Shown piece after piece: positions 43,361 through 52,719 of a stretch of DNA of 64,000 bases. A program made the position numbers and the translations under genes. The notes under the pieces were generated by a model. That model worked only from the letters and a program-made list of their open reading frames with translations, did not search any database and was not told the origin of the DNA. This stretch comes from Aurantiacibacter sediminis (lineage in GTDB: Bacteria > Pseudomonadota > Alphaproteobacteria > Sphingomonadales > Sphingomonadaceae). Numbering within the stretch: position 1 is the stretch's first letter; each line of letters starts with the position of its first letter. The stretch covers positions 558,001 through 622,000 of the forward strand of contig NZ_JAEANY010000002.1 of the NCBI RefSeq assembly GCF_016019885.1, in the 5' to 3' direction.

Positions 43361-43939
43361 TTATTCGCCGAGCTTGTCCAGCTTGCGTTGCATTTCAGCC
43401 ATTTGCGAGCGGAGCGCGTCGATTTCCTCGCGGCCCTTCGGCTCTGTGCTTGGCTTTGCTGCCGCCGGAGCATCGCTGCCAGCGACCTGTGCGCCGGGCA
43501 TGAATGCTTTCGTTGCCGCCTCAAACATCGCCATGTTGGTTTCAGCCATCTTGGCAAAGGCATTGCCGCCCATGCTGCTTTTGAAAGCTTCCTGTAGCGA
43601 TGCCTGATTGGTCTGGAAATTGGCCATGGCCGCTTCGAGATAGGACGGCATCATCGCCTGCATGGAATTACCATACATTCCAATCAATTGACGAAGGAAG
43701 CTCACAGGCAGCATATGCTCGCCATTGGCCTCTTCTTCCATAATGATCTGGGTCAGGATCGAATGGGTGATGTCATTGCCCGATTTCGCATCGAGCACCT
43801 GAAAATCCACGCCATCGCGCACCATTTCGGCAAGGTCATCGAGCGTGATGTAACTCGATGAACTGGTATTGTAGAGCCGCCTATTGGCGTACTTCTTGAT
43901 GATAACGCTGGCGTTATCGGACTTGTCCTTTTCAGGCAT
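43361..43939 (-). CDS. phaR: Polyhydroxyalkanoate synthesis repressor PhaR
   Basis: DNA- and PHA-granule-binding regulator, 192 residues. The N-terminal PHB_acc_N region has IIKKYANRRLYNTSSSSYIT (about 13-32) with DLAEMVRDG, followed by PHB_acc (about 75-120) with LPVSFLRQLIGMYGNSMQAM. The tail (from about 155) is Ala/Pro-rich then a helical end SQMAEMQRKLDKLGE. It represses phasin and PHA synthesis genes when no granules form. No pha genes adjoin it here; alr is next upstream, separated by 77 bases. Confidence 0.94.
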   Translation of the reverse strand: MPEKDKSDNASVIIKKYANRRLYNTSSSSYITLDDLAEMVRDGVDFQVLDAKSGNDITHSILTQIIMEEEANGEHMLPVSFLRQLIGMYGNSMQAMMPSYLEAAMANFQTNQASLQEAFKSSMGGNAFAKMAETNMAMFEAATKAFMPGAQVAGSDAPAAAKPSTEPKGREEIDALRSQMAEMQRKLDKLGE

Positions 43940-44016
43940 GAAAGGCCCACTCCTGCGAATTGTGCGACCAGGCCTCTTAGCACCCGCAACATGTATTTTG
44001 CAATTGCGGCATGAAC

Positions 44017-45072
44017 TTAGCCGTCGGTCCGATCGAAACGACCTCCCAGAACCGTCAGCAACTCATATTGCGAGAGGCCGCTACGGGCAGAAAGTTCAGG
44101 CAAATCAAATGGAATGGAGAGAAAATCGCGTTCCGATACGTCGCTATTCGTTACGTCCACGATGATCATGTCCATGGACACCTTGCCAAGGATCGGCAGC
44201 GTATCATCGCCGTGATGCAGCACGCCGTCGCGCCCCAGTGCGCGCAGGAAACCGTCGGCGTAGCCAAGGGAAACGGTGGCGGCGCGCATGGGCCGCTCTG
44301 CCGTCCATGTTGCATTATAGCCAACGCTGTCTCCCGGCGAGAGATCGCGGATCTGGATGATCGCCGCTTCCGGATAGGCGACCTGGGCGATCTTTCCGCG
44401 CATCGCCTTCACCGGCGCGCCGCCATAGAGCGCGATTCCCGGCCGGGTCAGGTCGAAATGATAGTCCGGCCCAAGCATTAGCCCTGCGCTGTTCGACAGG
44501 CTCAGGCCGCGCGCGCCAACGCTTTGAGCGCATTCGCGAAAACGCGCCAGTTGGGCGACATTGTTCGGGCTGGCCTCATCCGCGCAGGCAAGATGCGACA
44601 TTGCGATTTCTATGTCGAGCGCCTGAATGGCGGGGTCCGATACATCTGCGGCAGTGATGCCCAATCGGTTCATGCCGGTATCGATCATCAAATGACAGGC
44701 CCCGCCGCCCGATTGGCTCCACAAAGCCGCCTGACGCACAGAATTGATGACGGGCAGAACGCTTGTCTCCCGCGCGAAATGCGCCTCTGCCGGTGTCCTG
44801 ACACCATGCAAGACGCTCAGCTGTGAACCCTCGGCATGTTCGAGCGCGGCCGGCACTTCGCCCCAATGGGCGAGAAAGAAGTCCCGCGCCCCGGCCTCCA
44901 GCAGCGCAGGTATCGCCACGTCGACGCCCAGCCCGTATGCATTTGCTTTTATGGCCGCACCCGTGGCGGTCTCGGATGCTGAAACGCTATCCAGATAACG
45001 CCAATTATCGGCGAGCGCTTGCCGGTCGATGCGCAGGCGTAGGCTTGCAGGAGGAAGTTCGCCTGGAATCAA
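44017..45072 (-). CDS. alr: Alanine racemase
   Basis: PLP enzyme making D-alanine for peptidoglycan, 351 residues. PLP lysine in AAIKANAYGLGVDVAIPALL (Lys43 or thereabouts), MIDTGMNRLG, SLSNSAGLML, RPGIALYGG, and GDSVGYNATWTAERPMRAATV-type C-terminal domain with the catalytic Tyr; QYELLTVLGGRFDRTDG closes it. It supplies substrate for the D-Ala-D-Ala pathway whose product is used by the carboxypeptidase at 28549-29733. It overlaps the upstream MFS gene by four bases. Confidence 0.94.
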   Translation of the reverse strand: MIPGELPPASLRLRIDRQALADNWRYLDSVSASETATGAAIKANAYGLGVDVAIPALLEAGARDFFLAHWGEVPAALEHAEGSQLSVLHGVRTPAEAHFARETSVLPVINSVRQAALWSQSGGGACHLMIDTGMNRLGITAADVSDPAIQALDIEIAMSHLACADEASPNNVAQLARFRECAQSVGARGLSLSNSAGLMLGPDYHFDLTRPGIALYGGAPVKAMRGKIAQVAYPEAAIIQIRDLSPGDSVGYNATWTAERPMRAATVSLGYADGFLRALGRDGVLHHGDDTLPILGKVSMDMIIVDVTNSDVSERDFLSIPFDLPELSARSGLSQYELLTVLGGRFDRTDG

Positions 45073-46703
45073 TGACTGTCCTCAAATTCGGTTGGCGGAC
45101 CACCCTTCAGCCCCCACCATGCAACGACGACGCCGAAGGCAACCACCGCCCAGGTGTACCAGAGCCCGGCGTATACATCGCCTGAGCGCGCGACGATGAT
45201 TCCGGCGATCAGCGGCAGGAAGCCGCCGAGGTAGCCCGCGCCAATGTGATAGGGGATCGACATGGAGCTATAGCGGATTTTCGCGGGGAACATTTCGGTC
45301 AGCAGCGCGGCCACGGAGCCGTAGGTCAAAGCCGAAAGCACGCCCAAGACCAACAGCAATCCGATGATGCCGAGAATGTTTGCCACAGGCGGCGTCTGGT
45401 ATTCGAAATCGAAGCCACGCTGGCCGAGTTCTGCGATTATCCCATCGCGCCGCGCATTGCCGCTATCCAGCCACTCAGGGGTGATCGCTACGGGAGCGCC
45501 CGATACCGCAAGGCCAAGTTCACCGCCCTCCTCTACCGAATAACTCACCCCGCTTGCGGTAAGCGTCTCAAGAATCTTGCCGCAATCGCTTTGCTCGCGA
45601 TCGAACAGATCGGCGAAAGGATCGGTCGTGCATTGGGAGCCGGTTACCACTACGGGATTGTCCTCTGACGCTTGTGCCAGCCCCGGGTTTGCAAGGGAGC
45701 CCATTGCCCAGAAAATCGGGAATAGGAGCGCCAGCGCGGCGAGCGCGCCGATGATGATCGGTTTTTTGCGCCCCACCCTGTCCGACCATTTCCCAACCAC
45801 GATATAGAATGCCATCGAAAGGCCGCCCGCGATAAGCAGGATCCATTCGACCAGCCCGGGATCGAGCCGCATCGGACCACGCAGGAAGGACAGGCTGGAG
45901 AAGAAGGCGGTGTACCAGATCGTCGTCAGCACGCCTGTCACGCCGAATAGCGCGATGAAAATGCGCCGCTTGTTGCCCGGATATGTGAAACTTTCGACGA
46001 AAGGATTGCCTGCCGTCTCGCCAGCTTCTTTCATCGCGCGAAAGACTGGGCTTTCCGACAGCATCAATCGCATCCACAGCGATATGCCGAGCAGCAATAT
46101 CGAGAGGAGGAACGGGATGCGCCAGCCCCACTCGACGAAATCCTCTTCGGAAATGATGGCGCGGCAGGCGAGCACGACAATGATCGAAAGAACGAAGCCG
46201 CCGACAACACTCGCCTGGATAAAACTGGTGTAAAAGCCGCGTTTTTCGGGCGGGGCATGCTCGGCGACGTAAATCGCTGCGCCGCCATATTCGCCGCCCA
46301 AGGCGAGGCCCTGCAACACGCGAAGGCAGATGACGATGATCGGGGCTGCGACCCCGATGGTCGCGACTGTCGGGATCAGGCCGACCCCTGCGGTCGCCAC
46401 CCCCATCAACGTCACGGTGACAAGAAACGTATATTTGCGCCCCAGCTTGTCACCGAGATAACCGAACAGGATCGCGCCGATGGGACGAAACGCGAAGCCG
46501 ACTGCGAATGTCGACCACACCAGCAGCAGGCCCAGCGTATCATTATCGACGTCGTAGAACGCGTCTTTCAAGATGTAGGCAAGCGTGCCGTAAATGAAGA
46601 AATCATACCATTCGAACACGGTGCCGGCCGAACTGGCGGCGATAACAAGGCGAATTTCCTTCGGGCTCGGCTCATGTTGTTGAATTGCGGCTGCGTCGGC
46701 CAT
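45069..46703 (-). CDS. MFS transporter, metabolite:H+ symporter (MHS) type
   Basis: A 544-residue transporter with about 12 membrane segments. MHS-family hallmarks: ASSAGTVFEWYDFFIYGTLA (residues about 25-44), FRPIGAILFGYLGDKLGRKY (RPxG...GDKxGR loop) and GGEYGGAAIYVAEHAPPEKRGFYTS. Unusual is a large soluble insertion (about residues 340-425, beginning PVVVTGSQCTTDPFADLF) with two Cys between helices 9 and 10, likely periplasmic. Substrate of such carriers is an organic acid, betaine or similar; not predictable. ATG 46703 was chosen; a TTG four codons upstream is possible. Overlaps alr. Confidence 0.9.
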   Translation of the reverse strand: MADAAAIQQHEPSPKEIRLVIAASSAGTVFEWYDFFIYGTLAYILKDAFYDVDNDTLGLLLVWSTFAVGFAFRPIGAILFGYLGDKLGRKYTFLVTVTLMGVATAGVGLIPTVATIGVAAPIIVICLRVLQGLALGGEYGGAAIYVAEHAPPEKRGFYTSFIQASVVGGFVLSIIVVLACRAIISEEDFVEWGWRIPFLLSILLLGISLWMRLMLSESPVFRAMKEAGETAGNPFVESFTYPGNKRRIFIALFGVTGVLTTIWYTAFFSSLSFLRGPMRLDPGLVEWILLIAGGLSMAFYIVVGKWSDRVGRKKPIIIGALAALALLFPIFWAMGSLANPGLAQASEDNPVVVTGSQCTTDPFADLFDREQSDCGKILETLTASGVSYSVEEGGELGLAVSGAPVAITPEWLDSGNARRDGIIAELGQRGFDFEYQTPPVANILGIIGLLLVLGVLSALTYGSVAALLTEMFPAKIRYSSMSIPYHIGAGYLGGFLPLIAGIIVARSGDVYAGLWYTWAVVAFGVVVAWWGLKGGPPTEFEDSH

Positions 46704-46733
46704 GCGGACCCCCAAAACTATTTTCGCGCTGGA

Positions 46734-47165
46734 TTAGCTTGAAGCCGTGGCGCTGGAAAGGGCGGCGATTGCGGCCTTCCACGGCAAGAGTATGGCATCA
46801 TGCCGGGCGGGATAGTCGCGGGCTGGTTCGATAAGTTCCAAGCCCGGCCAGTCCGGCATGCCAGCGCCTTCTTTAAGCCACGCTTGCAGACCCTCGTGTG
46901 ACTGCGCGATGCCATTCAGATCGTGGCCCTTGGCATGGTCGGCAAACAATGATGCGGCCGCTTGGCCCACGGCGCAAGCGCGCACCTTCACGCCCAATGC
47001 CGAAATCGCGCCTTCATGGTCCGTCTCAGCGTCTAGAGAAATGACGGAGCCACAGGTTGTCGAGCGCGCCTCGCCATGCAGAGGAGCGTCGGCAAGAGGC
47101 GGATAATCGGCGAGTTTAACAGCCGCGGCCAGCATGGCTGGCGTATAGAGCTTGTCCGCGCTCAC
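46734..47165 (-). CDS. Iron-sulfur cluster assembly scaffold (IscU/NifU N-terminal like)
   Basis: A 143-residue protein of the NifU_N/IscU-like fold. Visible: TPAMLAAAVKLADYPPL (N-terminal helix), Cys in STTCGSVISLDAETD, and VKVRACAVGQAAASLFADHA with second Cys; a third conserved Cys is not clear, and the usual scaffold spacing is not exact, so this is an SUF/IscU-like paralogue rather than the housekeeping IscU. GTG 47165 overlaps the cvpA stop (GTGA). The role in cluster assembly is by family only. Confidence 0.8.
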   Translation of the reverse strand: MSADKLYTPAMLAAAVKLADYPPLADAPLHGEARSTTCGSVISLDAETDHEGAISALGVKVRACAVGQAAASLFADHAKGHDLNGIAQSHEGLQAWLKEGAGMPDWPGLELIEPARDYPARHDAILLPWKAAIAALSSATASS

Positions 47166-47683
47166 TCTGCCTCTTCTTCCTCGCCCAGCAATCGCGCGCG
47201 CCGTTCGGCTACGATCTGCACCATAGCGCGAGAACTCGAATCGACGAGCTGGTAAGTGCGTGCCTCGGAAATCCACAGCGGCCTGCCCTGCGCGCCCCAA
47301 TAGCTGTCGAAGCCAAGCACGAAGAGCGAGAAGCCGATCACGACAATCACGACACCCTTCACCGCGCCGAATCCGAAGCCCAGCACGCGATCAATGGGGC
47401 CAAGCACCGAGTTGCGAGATTGCCTGCCCGCGACGCGCGCGATCAGCTTCATCGCAGCATAGGGTATCAGTAGGAGGAGGGCGAAAGCAAAGATGCTCGC
47501 GGTGACAGGCGAGCCCATAAAATCGAGAATCGCGGCAGTCAGATCGGTGTGAAGATAGCGGATAGCAAACACCGCCAGAAACCATGCCGCGAGTGAAAGC
47601 ACTTCCTGCACGAACCCGCGCATGAAGCCGCCGATCGCGCCCACCCCCACGATGAGCAACACGATAATGTCGAAACCCGTCAT
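47162..47683 (-). CDS. cvpA: CvpA family membrane protein
   Basis: A 173-residue integral membrane protein with four helices: FDIIVLLIVGVGAIGGFMRG at the start, ending in FVQEVLSLAAWFLAVFAIRYL, then helices near 60-78 and 95-120 with DRVLGFGFGAVKGVVIVV (a CvpA hallmark). The C-terminal tail is charged. CvpA was named for colicin V production in E. coli and is tied to envelope stress; its role is unclear. It sits between radA (12-base gap) and the Fe-S scaffold gene (overlap). Confidence 0.9.
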   Translation of the reverse strand: MTGFDIIVLLIVGVGAIGGFMRGFVQEVLSLAAWFLAVFAIRYLHTDLTAAILDFMGSPVTASIFAFALLLLIPYAAMKLIARVAGRQSRNSVLGPIDRVLGFGFGAVKGVVIVVIGFSLFVLGFDSYWGAQGRPLWISEARTYQLVDSSSRAMVQIVAERRARLLGEEEEAE

Positions 47684-47695
47684 AGTGCCGCCGAT

Positions 47696-49063
47696 TTAGG
47701 CCGATGCCATGACCCGGTCAACGAGTGAGCTGACGCCGCCAACATTCGTGTAATTCAGCGTTTTGACGTCATGGCCTCCATCCAGCGGACCGCAGGCGTG
47801 GGTGAAGCCGAGCTTCGCGGCCTCACGTAGCCGGAGCGAGGAATGAGCGACAGGGCGGATTTCGCCTGATAGCGCCATTTCGCCGAGCCAGATGGTGGTG
47901 GCAGGTAGTGGCTTATCGGCCAACGCAGAAACCAATGCTGCGGCAACCGCGAGATCGGCAGCGGGATCATTCAGGCGATACCCGCCAGCTACGTTCAGAT
48001 AGACCTCAGCCGTAGAAAAACTCAGCCCGCAGCGTGATTCCAACACGGCGAGCAGCATTGCGAGCCGCCCATTATCCCACCCGACCACTGCGCGGCGCGG
48101 CGTTGCCCCCGATTGCAGCCGGACAATCAGCGCCTGTATCTCCACTAATACCGGGCGCGTACCTTCAATCGCCGGAAAGACGGCGCTGCCTGCAATCGGT
48201 TCTTCACGGCCCGACAGGAATAGCGAGGACGGGTTGGACACTTCGGCCAGCCCCTGCCCCTCCATCGAGAATACGCCGATTTCATCGACTGCACCGAAGC
48301 GGTTCTTGAGGCTGCGCAGGATGCGGTACTGGTGACTACGCTCGCCTTCGAAACTCATCACCGTATCGACCATATGCTCCAGCACACGCGGCCCGGCGAT
48401 ATTGCCGTCTTTCGTGACGTGGCCAACCAGAACGAGACAGGTGCCTGTTTCCTTGGCGTAGCGGATCAGCTCGAAAGCGCTCGCCCGGACCTGGCTAACC
48501 GTGCCGGGAGCACCTTCGATCATGTCCGAGTGCATGGTCTGGATCGAGTCGACCACTAGCAGATCGGGCGTGCCGTTTTTGCCGAGCGTCGTCAGGATAT
48601 CGCGAACGGAAGTGGCGGCTGCCAGCTTCAGTGGTGCATCGGCCAGCCCAAGCCTCTTCGCACGCATGCGGACCTGACCGGTCGCCTCTTCGCCGCTGAC
48701 ATAGACGACATCGCCGCCGGTCTTGGCAATCGCCGCCGCGGCCTGCAGCAGAAGCGTCGATTTCCCGATCCCCGGCTCACCGCCCATCAGGATGGCGCAC
48801 CCGGGTACTAGTCCACCGCCCAGCGCTCGGTCGAACTCGGCAAGCCCGGTCGTGCGGCGATCAAGAGGTTTGGTCGGCGCATCGAGGCTTTCGAAATGGA
48901 TCGCGCGCCCGCCGCTCGACAAATCATGCTTGGCCGCGAACTTCGTTTCCGGCGCATCTTCAACCAGCGTATTCCACTCATTGCAATCGCTGCACTGGCC
49001 CTGCCAGCGCGATGCAATGCTGCCGCATTCGGTGCAGACGAAACGTTTTCTAGGCTTTGCCAT
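47696..49063 (-). CDS. radA: DNA repair protein RadA
   Basis: RecA-like ATPase for branch migration and repair, 455 residues. N-terminal zinc finger CTECGSIASRWQGQCSDC (residues about 9-26), Walker A GGEPGIGKSTLLLQ, the RadA-specific KNRFG motif (RSLKNRFGAVDEIGVF, about 250), and a C-terminal Lon-like domain with GGYRLNDPAADLAVAAALVS and GEMALSGEIRPV. ATG 49063 begins MAKPRKRFVCTEC; an upstream in-frame start adds 33 residues with no RadA similarity. Divergent from the patatin-like gene. Confidence 0.96.
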   Translation of the reverse strand: MAKPRKRFVCTECGSIASRWQGQCSDCNEWNTLVEDAPETKFAAKHDLSSGGRAIHFESLDAPTKPLDRRTTGLAEFDRALGGGLVPGCAILMGGEPGIGKSTLLLQAAAAIAKTGGDVVYVSGEEATGQVRMRAKRLGLADAPLKLAAATSVRDILTTLGKNGTPDLLVVDSIQTMHSDMIEGAPGTVSQVRASAFELIRYAKETGTCLVLVGHVTKDGNIAGPRVLEHMVDTVMSFEGERSHQYRILRSLKNRFGAVDEIGVFSMEGQGLAEVSNPSSLFLSGREEPIAGSAVFPAIEGTRPVLVEIQALIVRLQSGATPRRAVVGWDNGRLAMLLAVLESRCGLSFSTAEVYLNVAGGYRLNDPAADLAVAAALVSALADKPLPATTIWLGEMALSGEIRPVAHSSLRLREAAKLGFTHACGPLDGGHDVKTLNYTNVGGVSSLVDRVMASA

Positions 49064-49172
49064 GAATGCGGTGTAAGCAGAACAGAAGTGGAACGCAAGA
49101 GGAGTGGCGCGGTGGCGGAAAGCTTTGCCGAGCCTCTTTGAAACGGCGACTGCTTCTGCCACAACGCCTCCG

Positions 49173-51485
49173 ATGCGGCAGAAGGAACTCAGGATCGCGC
49201 TGGTGTGCTATGGCGGGGTTAGCCTCGCTGTTTACATGCACGGCGTCACCAAAGAGATCTGGAAGCTCGCCCGCGCCAGCCGCGCGCATCATGCCAATGG
49301 AAATGGCACGGTCGACGGCGTCGAAGGTGTCTATCAGCGCCTGCTTGAACGGATCGAGGCCGATCAAAGCCTGCGACTCCGCATGCTGCCTGACATTATC
49401 AGCGGTGCGAGTGCCGGCGGGATCAATGCCGTGTTCCTGGCTCAGGCAATCTATTCGGGGCGCAGTCTGGAGCCATTGACTGAGCTGTGGCTCGAGAATG
49501 CCGATGTCGAAAAACTGGTCGCCGAAGAGGCGCGGCCATGGTCCAATATCGGGGCGAAGCCGTTTATGCGCCCGCTCGTATGGTACCTCACCAATCGGCC
49601 TGGCAATGCGGTGAACGAGAGCGTCGCGAAGGAGACGCGATCCGAAGTGCGGCGCAAACTCTCCTCGCTGGTGCGCGGGCGCTGGTTCGAGCCGCCATTT
49701 TCAGGTCCCGGCTTCACCAAGCTTTTGCATGACGCGTTGGAGGCGATGAACGCTCTGCCCGCGGAAGAGCCGCTCCTGCCCCCTTATCACCCGCTCGATC
49801 TGCTGGTCACCGCCACGGACTATCGCGGTCGCCGCGAATTGCTGCGCCTCAACAGCCCTCCGCTGGTCGAGGAAAGCGAGCATCGCATGCCAATCAGCTT
49901 TCGCGTGCATGCGCCCGATGCAGGCGGTGAGGATTTGGCGCAGCTTTTTGAGCTGACCTTTGCCGCACGTGCGACGGCAAGCTTTCCCGGCGCGTTTCCT
50001 CCGCTGGAAGTCAGCGAAATTGACCATCTCGCAGGCGACGACTGGACCAATCGCGACGCCTTCCTCGCGCGCATCATGCCTACTCATGTAGAACAGGGCA
50101 CGACGCATCATGCGGCGCTGATCGACGGCTCTGTGCTGGTGAACGCGCCTTTTGCCGGGGCAATGGCGGGACTCGACAAGCGCCCTGCGCAAAGGGAAGT
50201 CGATCGGCGTTTTGTTTATATCGACCCAACCCCGCGACGGAAGCTCGCTAAACGGGATGAGACCGTCCGTCCCATCGGTTTTTTCTCAGCTATCGTCGGC
50301 TCGCTCAGCACAATACCTCGCGAGCAGCCCATCAGGGACAATCTGGAAGTGTTGGAAGCGCAATCGCGTGAAGCGCTTCGCTTGCAGAAGATGGTCGCAG
50401 CGCTGCGCCCCGAGGTGGAAGCGGTCGTTGAGAAGCTGTTCGGAAGAACGCTTTTCTTCGACAAGCCCACGCTGAAACGCCTCGCAAATTGGCGCGCGAA
50501 GGCGCAACAGGCGGCGGCGGAGCGGGCCGATTACGCCTTCCACTCCTACGCGCAGGCGAAGCTTTCCGGTATTATCGATCGCATTGCGGATCTGGTGCAC
50601 GATATCGCGCCCCAGCCTGACCATCCGGACGCCCATGATATTGCGATCCGCCTGCGGCATGCGATCGAAGAGCGGGGCCTGGCCACCATGAACGGCGCGG
50701 GAAAAGGCGCGAGCTCGGAAGCCATCGCCTTCTTGCGCGATCATGACCTGGCTTTCCGCGTGCGTCGTCTGCGGCTGCTGGCAAGGCGTTTGTCTCGCGA
50801 GTGGGACGCCGATCCCGATATTCCCGACCCTGATCTCGAAAACGCGCGCGAGGAAGTCTACCGCGCTCTCGCGCTTTATTACGAACGGGAAGACCCGGAC
50901 AGCCTTGGCGCGGACTTTGTCGAGATTGCCGACAGGGCGATGAGCGATCCCGACCAGGTCCTCGATGAGTTGGCGCGCCGGCGATCATTGCGCGAAGTCG
51001 ATATTCAGGCGGAGCAGATTCTGGCCGATGCCTTGGAGGCCATGCCCAAGGATTTGCGGCGCAAGGCTCTCCTCACCTACCTTGGTTTTCCCTTCTACGA
51101 CGTCGCGACCCTGCCTCTGCTGCGCAATGAGGGGCTCAATGAATTCGATCCGGTCAAAGTCGATCGCATCAGTCCGGACGATGCAACAAGCCTGCGCGAC
51201 GGCGGTGCCGAGGCGACTTTGCGTGGGACGGAGTTTTTCAATTTCGGCGCGTTTTTCAGCCGCTTTTATCGTGAGAACGATTACCTGTGGGGACGCTTGC
51301 ACGGAGCCGAACGGATGATCGATCTGGTGTGCTCGACCGTGCCCGGCGGCTTCGACACGACCAAGTGTCTCGCCTTCAAACGCGATACGTTTCTGGCGAT
51401 ATGCGATGAGGAGGAAGAGCGCGGGCTATGTCGTCGCCACTTGGTCGATGGCCTGCGTAGGGAGATACTGGCTAAGCTGAGCTGA
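49173..51485 (+). CDS. Patatin-like phospholipase with DUF3376 C-terminal region
   Basis: A 770-residue protein. The N-terminal patatin domain (about 1-330) shows the oxyanion region YGGVSLAVYMHG, nucleophile elbow SGASAGGINAV (GxSxG) and the catalytic Asp in ALIDGSVLVNAPF. The remaining 400 residues are helical with many charged residues and match the DUF3376-type C-terminus of patatin-like proteins. No signal peptide or membrane helix, so likely cytoplasmic or peripheral. ATG 49173 (MRQKELRIALV) is used; a GTG at 49104 would add 23 residues. Lipid hydrolase activity is inferred; the physiological substrate is unknown. Confidence 0.85.
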   Translation: MRQKELRIALVCYGGVSLAVYMHGVTKEIWKLARASRAHHANGNGTVDGVEGVYQRLLERIEADQSLRLRMLPDIISGASAGGINAVFLAQAIYSGRSLEPLTELWLENADVEKLVAEEARPWSNIGAKPFMRPLVWYLTNRPGNAVNESVAKETRSEVRRKLSSLVRGRWFEPPFSGPGFTKLLHDALEAMNALPAEEPLLPPYHPLDLLVTATDYRGRRELLRLNSPPLVEESEHRMPISFRVHAPDAGGEDLAQLFELTFAARATASFPGAFPPLEVSEIDHLAGDDWTNRDAFLARIMPTHVEQGTTHHAALIDGSVLVNAPFAGAMAGLDKRPAQREVDRRFVYIDPTPRRKLAKRDETVRPIGFFSAIVGSLSTIPREQPIRDNLEVLEAQSREALRLQKMVAALRPEVEAVVEKLFGRTLFFDKPTLKRLANWRAKAQQAAAERADYAFHSYAQAKLSGIIDRIADLVHDIAPQPDHPDAHDIAIRLRHAIEERGLATMNGAGKGASSEAIAFLRDHDLAFRVRRLRLLARRLSREWDADPDIPDPDLENAREEVYRALALYYEREDPDSLGADFVEIADRAMSDPDQVLDELARRRSLREVDIQAEQILADALEAMPKDLRRKALLTYLGFPFYDVATLPLLRNEGLNEFDPVKVDRISPDDATSLRDGGAEATLRGTEFFNFGAFFSRFYRENDYLWGRLHGAERMIDLVCSTVPGGFDTTKCLAFKRDTFLAICDEEEERGLCRRHLVDGLRREILAKLS

Positions 51486-51511
51486 GCCGACACATTTGTC
51501 GCTCTGACAAC

Positions 51512-52648
51512 TTAACCCCCAAACGCCTCTTTGATCTTCTCAAAGAATCCACGGCTTTGCGGGCATTCTTCGCCCGTTTCGGTCTCGCGGAATTCGCAGA
51601 GCAGTTCTTTCTGACGGCTCGAAAGTTTGGTAGGCGTTTCGACCTGCACTTCCACGACGAGATCACCGCGGCCCCTGCCCTGAAGCACCGGCATGCCTGC
51701 ACCGCGTTTGCGCAATTGCTTGCCCGACTGGATGCCTGACGGGATATCGATCGAGTGGGTCTCGCCATCGAGACCGGGAATATCGATCGTATCGCCCAGC
51801 GCAGCGCTGGTGAAGCTGATCGGAACCCGGGTGAAAAGCGCGGTCCCTTCGCGCTCGAAAACCGGGTGCGGTTTCACATGCACAAATATGTAGAGATCAC
51901 CTGAGGGCGCACCGCGTGGGCCTGCTTCGCCCTTGCCGGAAAGGCGGATGCGCGTGCCGTTGTCGACGCCCGGTGGGATATCGACATCCAGCGTCTGTAG
52001 CTTGTCGACAGCGCCTTCACCCCGGCAATCGCCGCAAGGGCTCTCAAGCACTTCGCCCGCGCCGCCGCAATTGGGGCATGGGCGCTCGATAACGAAAAAG
52101 CCCTGCTTGGCGCGGACTTTTCCGGCGCCATGGCAAAGCTCGCAGCGACGGCGCGCCGTGCCCGGCTCCGCGCCGGAGCCCGAGCATGTGTCGCAGGTGC
52201 TGGAGACTTCGACTTCGATCTGCGTGTTCTTGCCGTCGAACGCCTCTTCAAGGCTAACCTGCATATCGTATCGCAGATCCGCACCGCGGCGCGGGCGCGC
52301 ACGCCCGCCGGGGCCGCCTGCAGCGCCGCCAAAAGCGCTGCCGAAAATCGTTTCAAAAATGTCGCCAAGATCGTTGAAATCCTGGCCGCCCATTCCGCCG
52401 CCGCCCGGTCCGCCATTCTGGAAGGCGGCGTGCCCATAGCGATCATAGGCCGCGCGCTTCTGATCATCCTTCAGGATGTCATAGGCTGCGCTAATGGCCT
52501 TGAAATGCGCTTCGGCCTCGGCATCGCCCGGATTGCGATCCGGGTGATACTTCATGGCGAGCTTGCGATAGGCGGATTTGATCGTTGCGCCATCGGCACC
52601 GCGATCAACGCCCAGCAGTTCGTAAAAATCGATTTCAGCGGCTGACAT
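51512..52648 (-). CDS. dnaJ: Chaperone DnaJ (Hsp40)
   Basis: Co-chaperone stimulating DnaK, 378 residues. J domain (about 5-72) with HPD in MKYHPDRNPGD, Gly-rich linker (GGPGGGGMGGQDF), four CxxCxGxG zinc repeats (CDTCSGSG, CELCHGAG, CPNCGGAG, CGDCRGEG, about 145-210) and the C-terminal substrate domain. ATG 52648 (MSAAEIDFYELLGV) is chosen; 14 residues of upstream extension lack conservation. It lies 71 bases downstream of dnaK behind a hairpin. Confidence 0.96.
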   Translation of the reverse strand: MSAAEIDFYELLGVDRGADGATIKSAYRKLAMKYHPDRNPGDAEAEAHFKAISAAYDILKDDQKRAAYDRYGHAAFQNGGPGGGGMGGQDFNDLGDIFETIFGSAFGGAAGGPGGRARPRRGADLRYDMQVSLEEAFDGKNTQIEVEVSSTCDTCSGSGAEPGTARRRCELCHGAGKVRAKQGFFVIERPCPNCGGAGEVLESPCGDCRGEGAVDKLQTLDVDIPPGVDNGTRIRLSGKGEAGPRGAPSGDLYIFVHVKPHPVFEREGTALFTRVPISFTSAALGDTIDIPGLDGETHSIDIPSGIQSGKQLRKRGAGMPVLQGRGRGDLVVEVQVETPTKLSSRQKELLCEFRETETGEECPQSRGFFEKIKEAFGG

Positions 52649-52668
52649 GGTCCCGTCCCCAAAGCATT

Positions 52669-52699
52669 CCGCCACCGCTGCGGGTTGCAACGGTGGCGG
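52669..52699. promoter_or_regulatory. Hairpin between dnaK and dnaJ
   Basis: CCGCCACCG and CGGTGGCGG form a perfect 9-base stem around a 13-base loop in the 71-base dnaK-dnaJ spacer. Without a following T run on the minus strand it is more likely an attenuator, processing site or mRNA-stabilising hairpin that lowers dnaJ relative to dnaK than a full terminator. Confidence 0.45.
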
Positions 52700-52719
52700 T
52701 CAGCTTTTCCATCGTCCGA

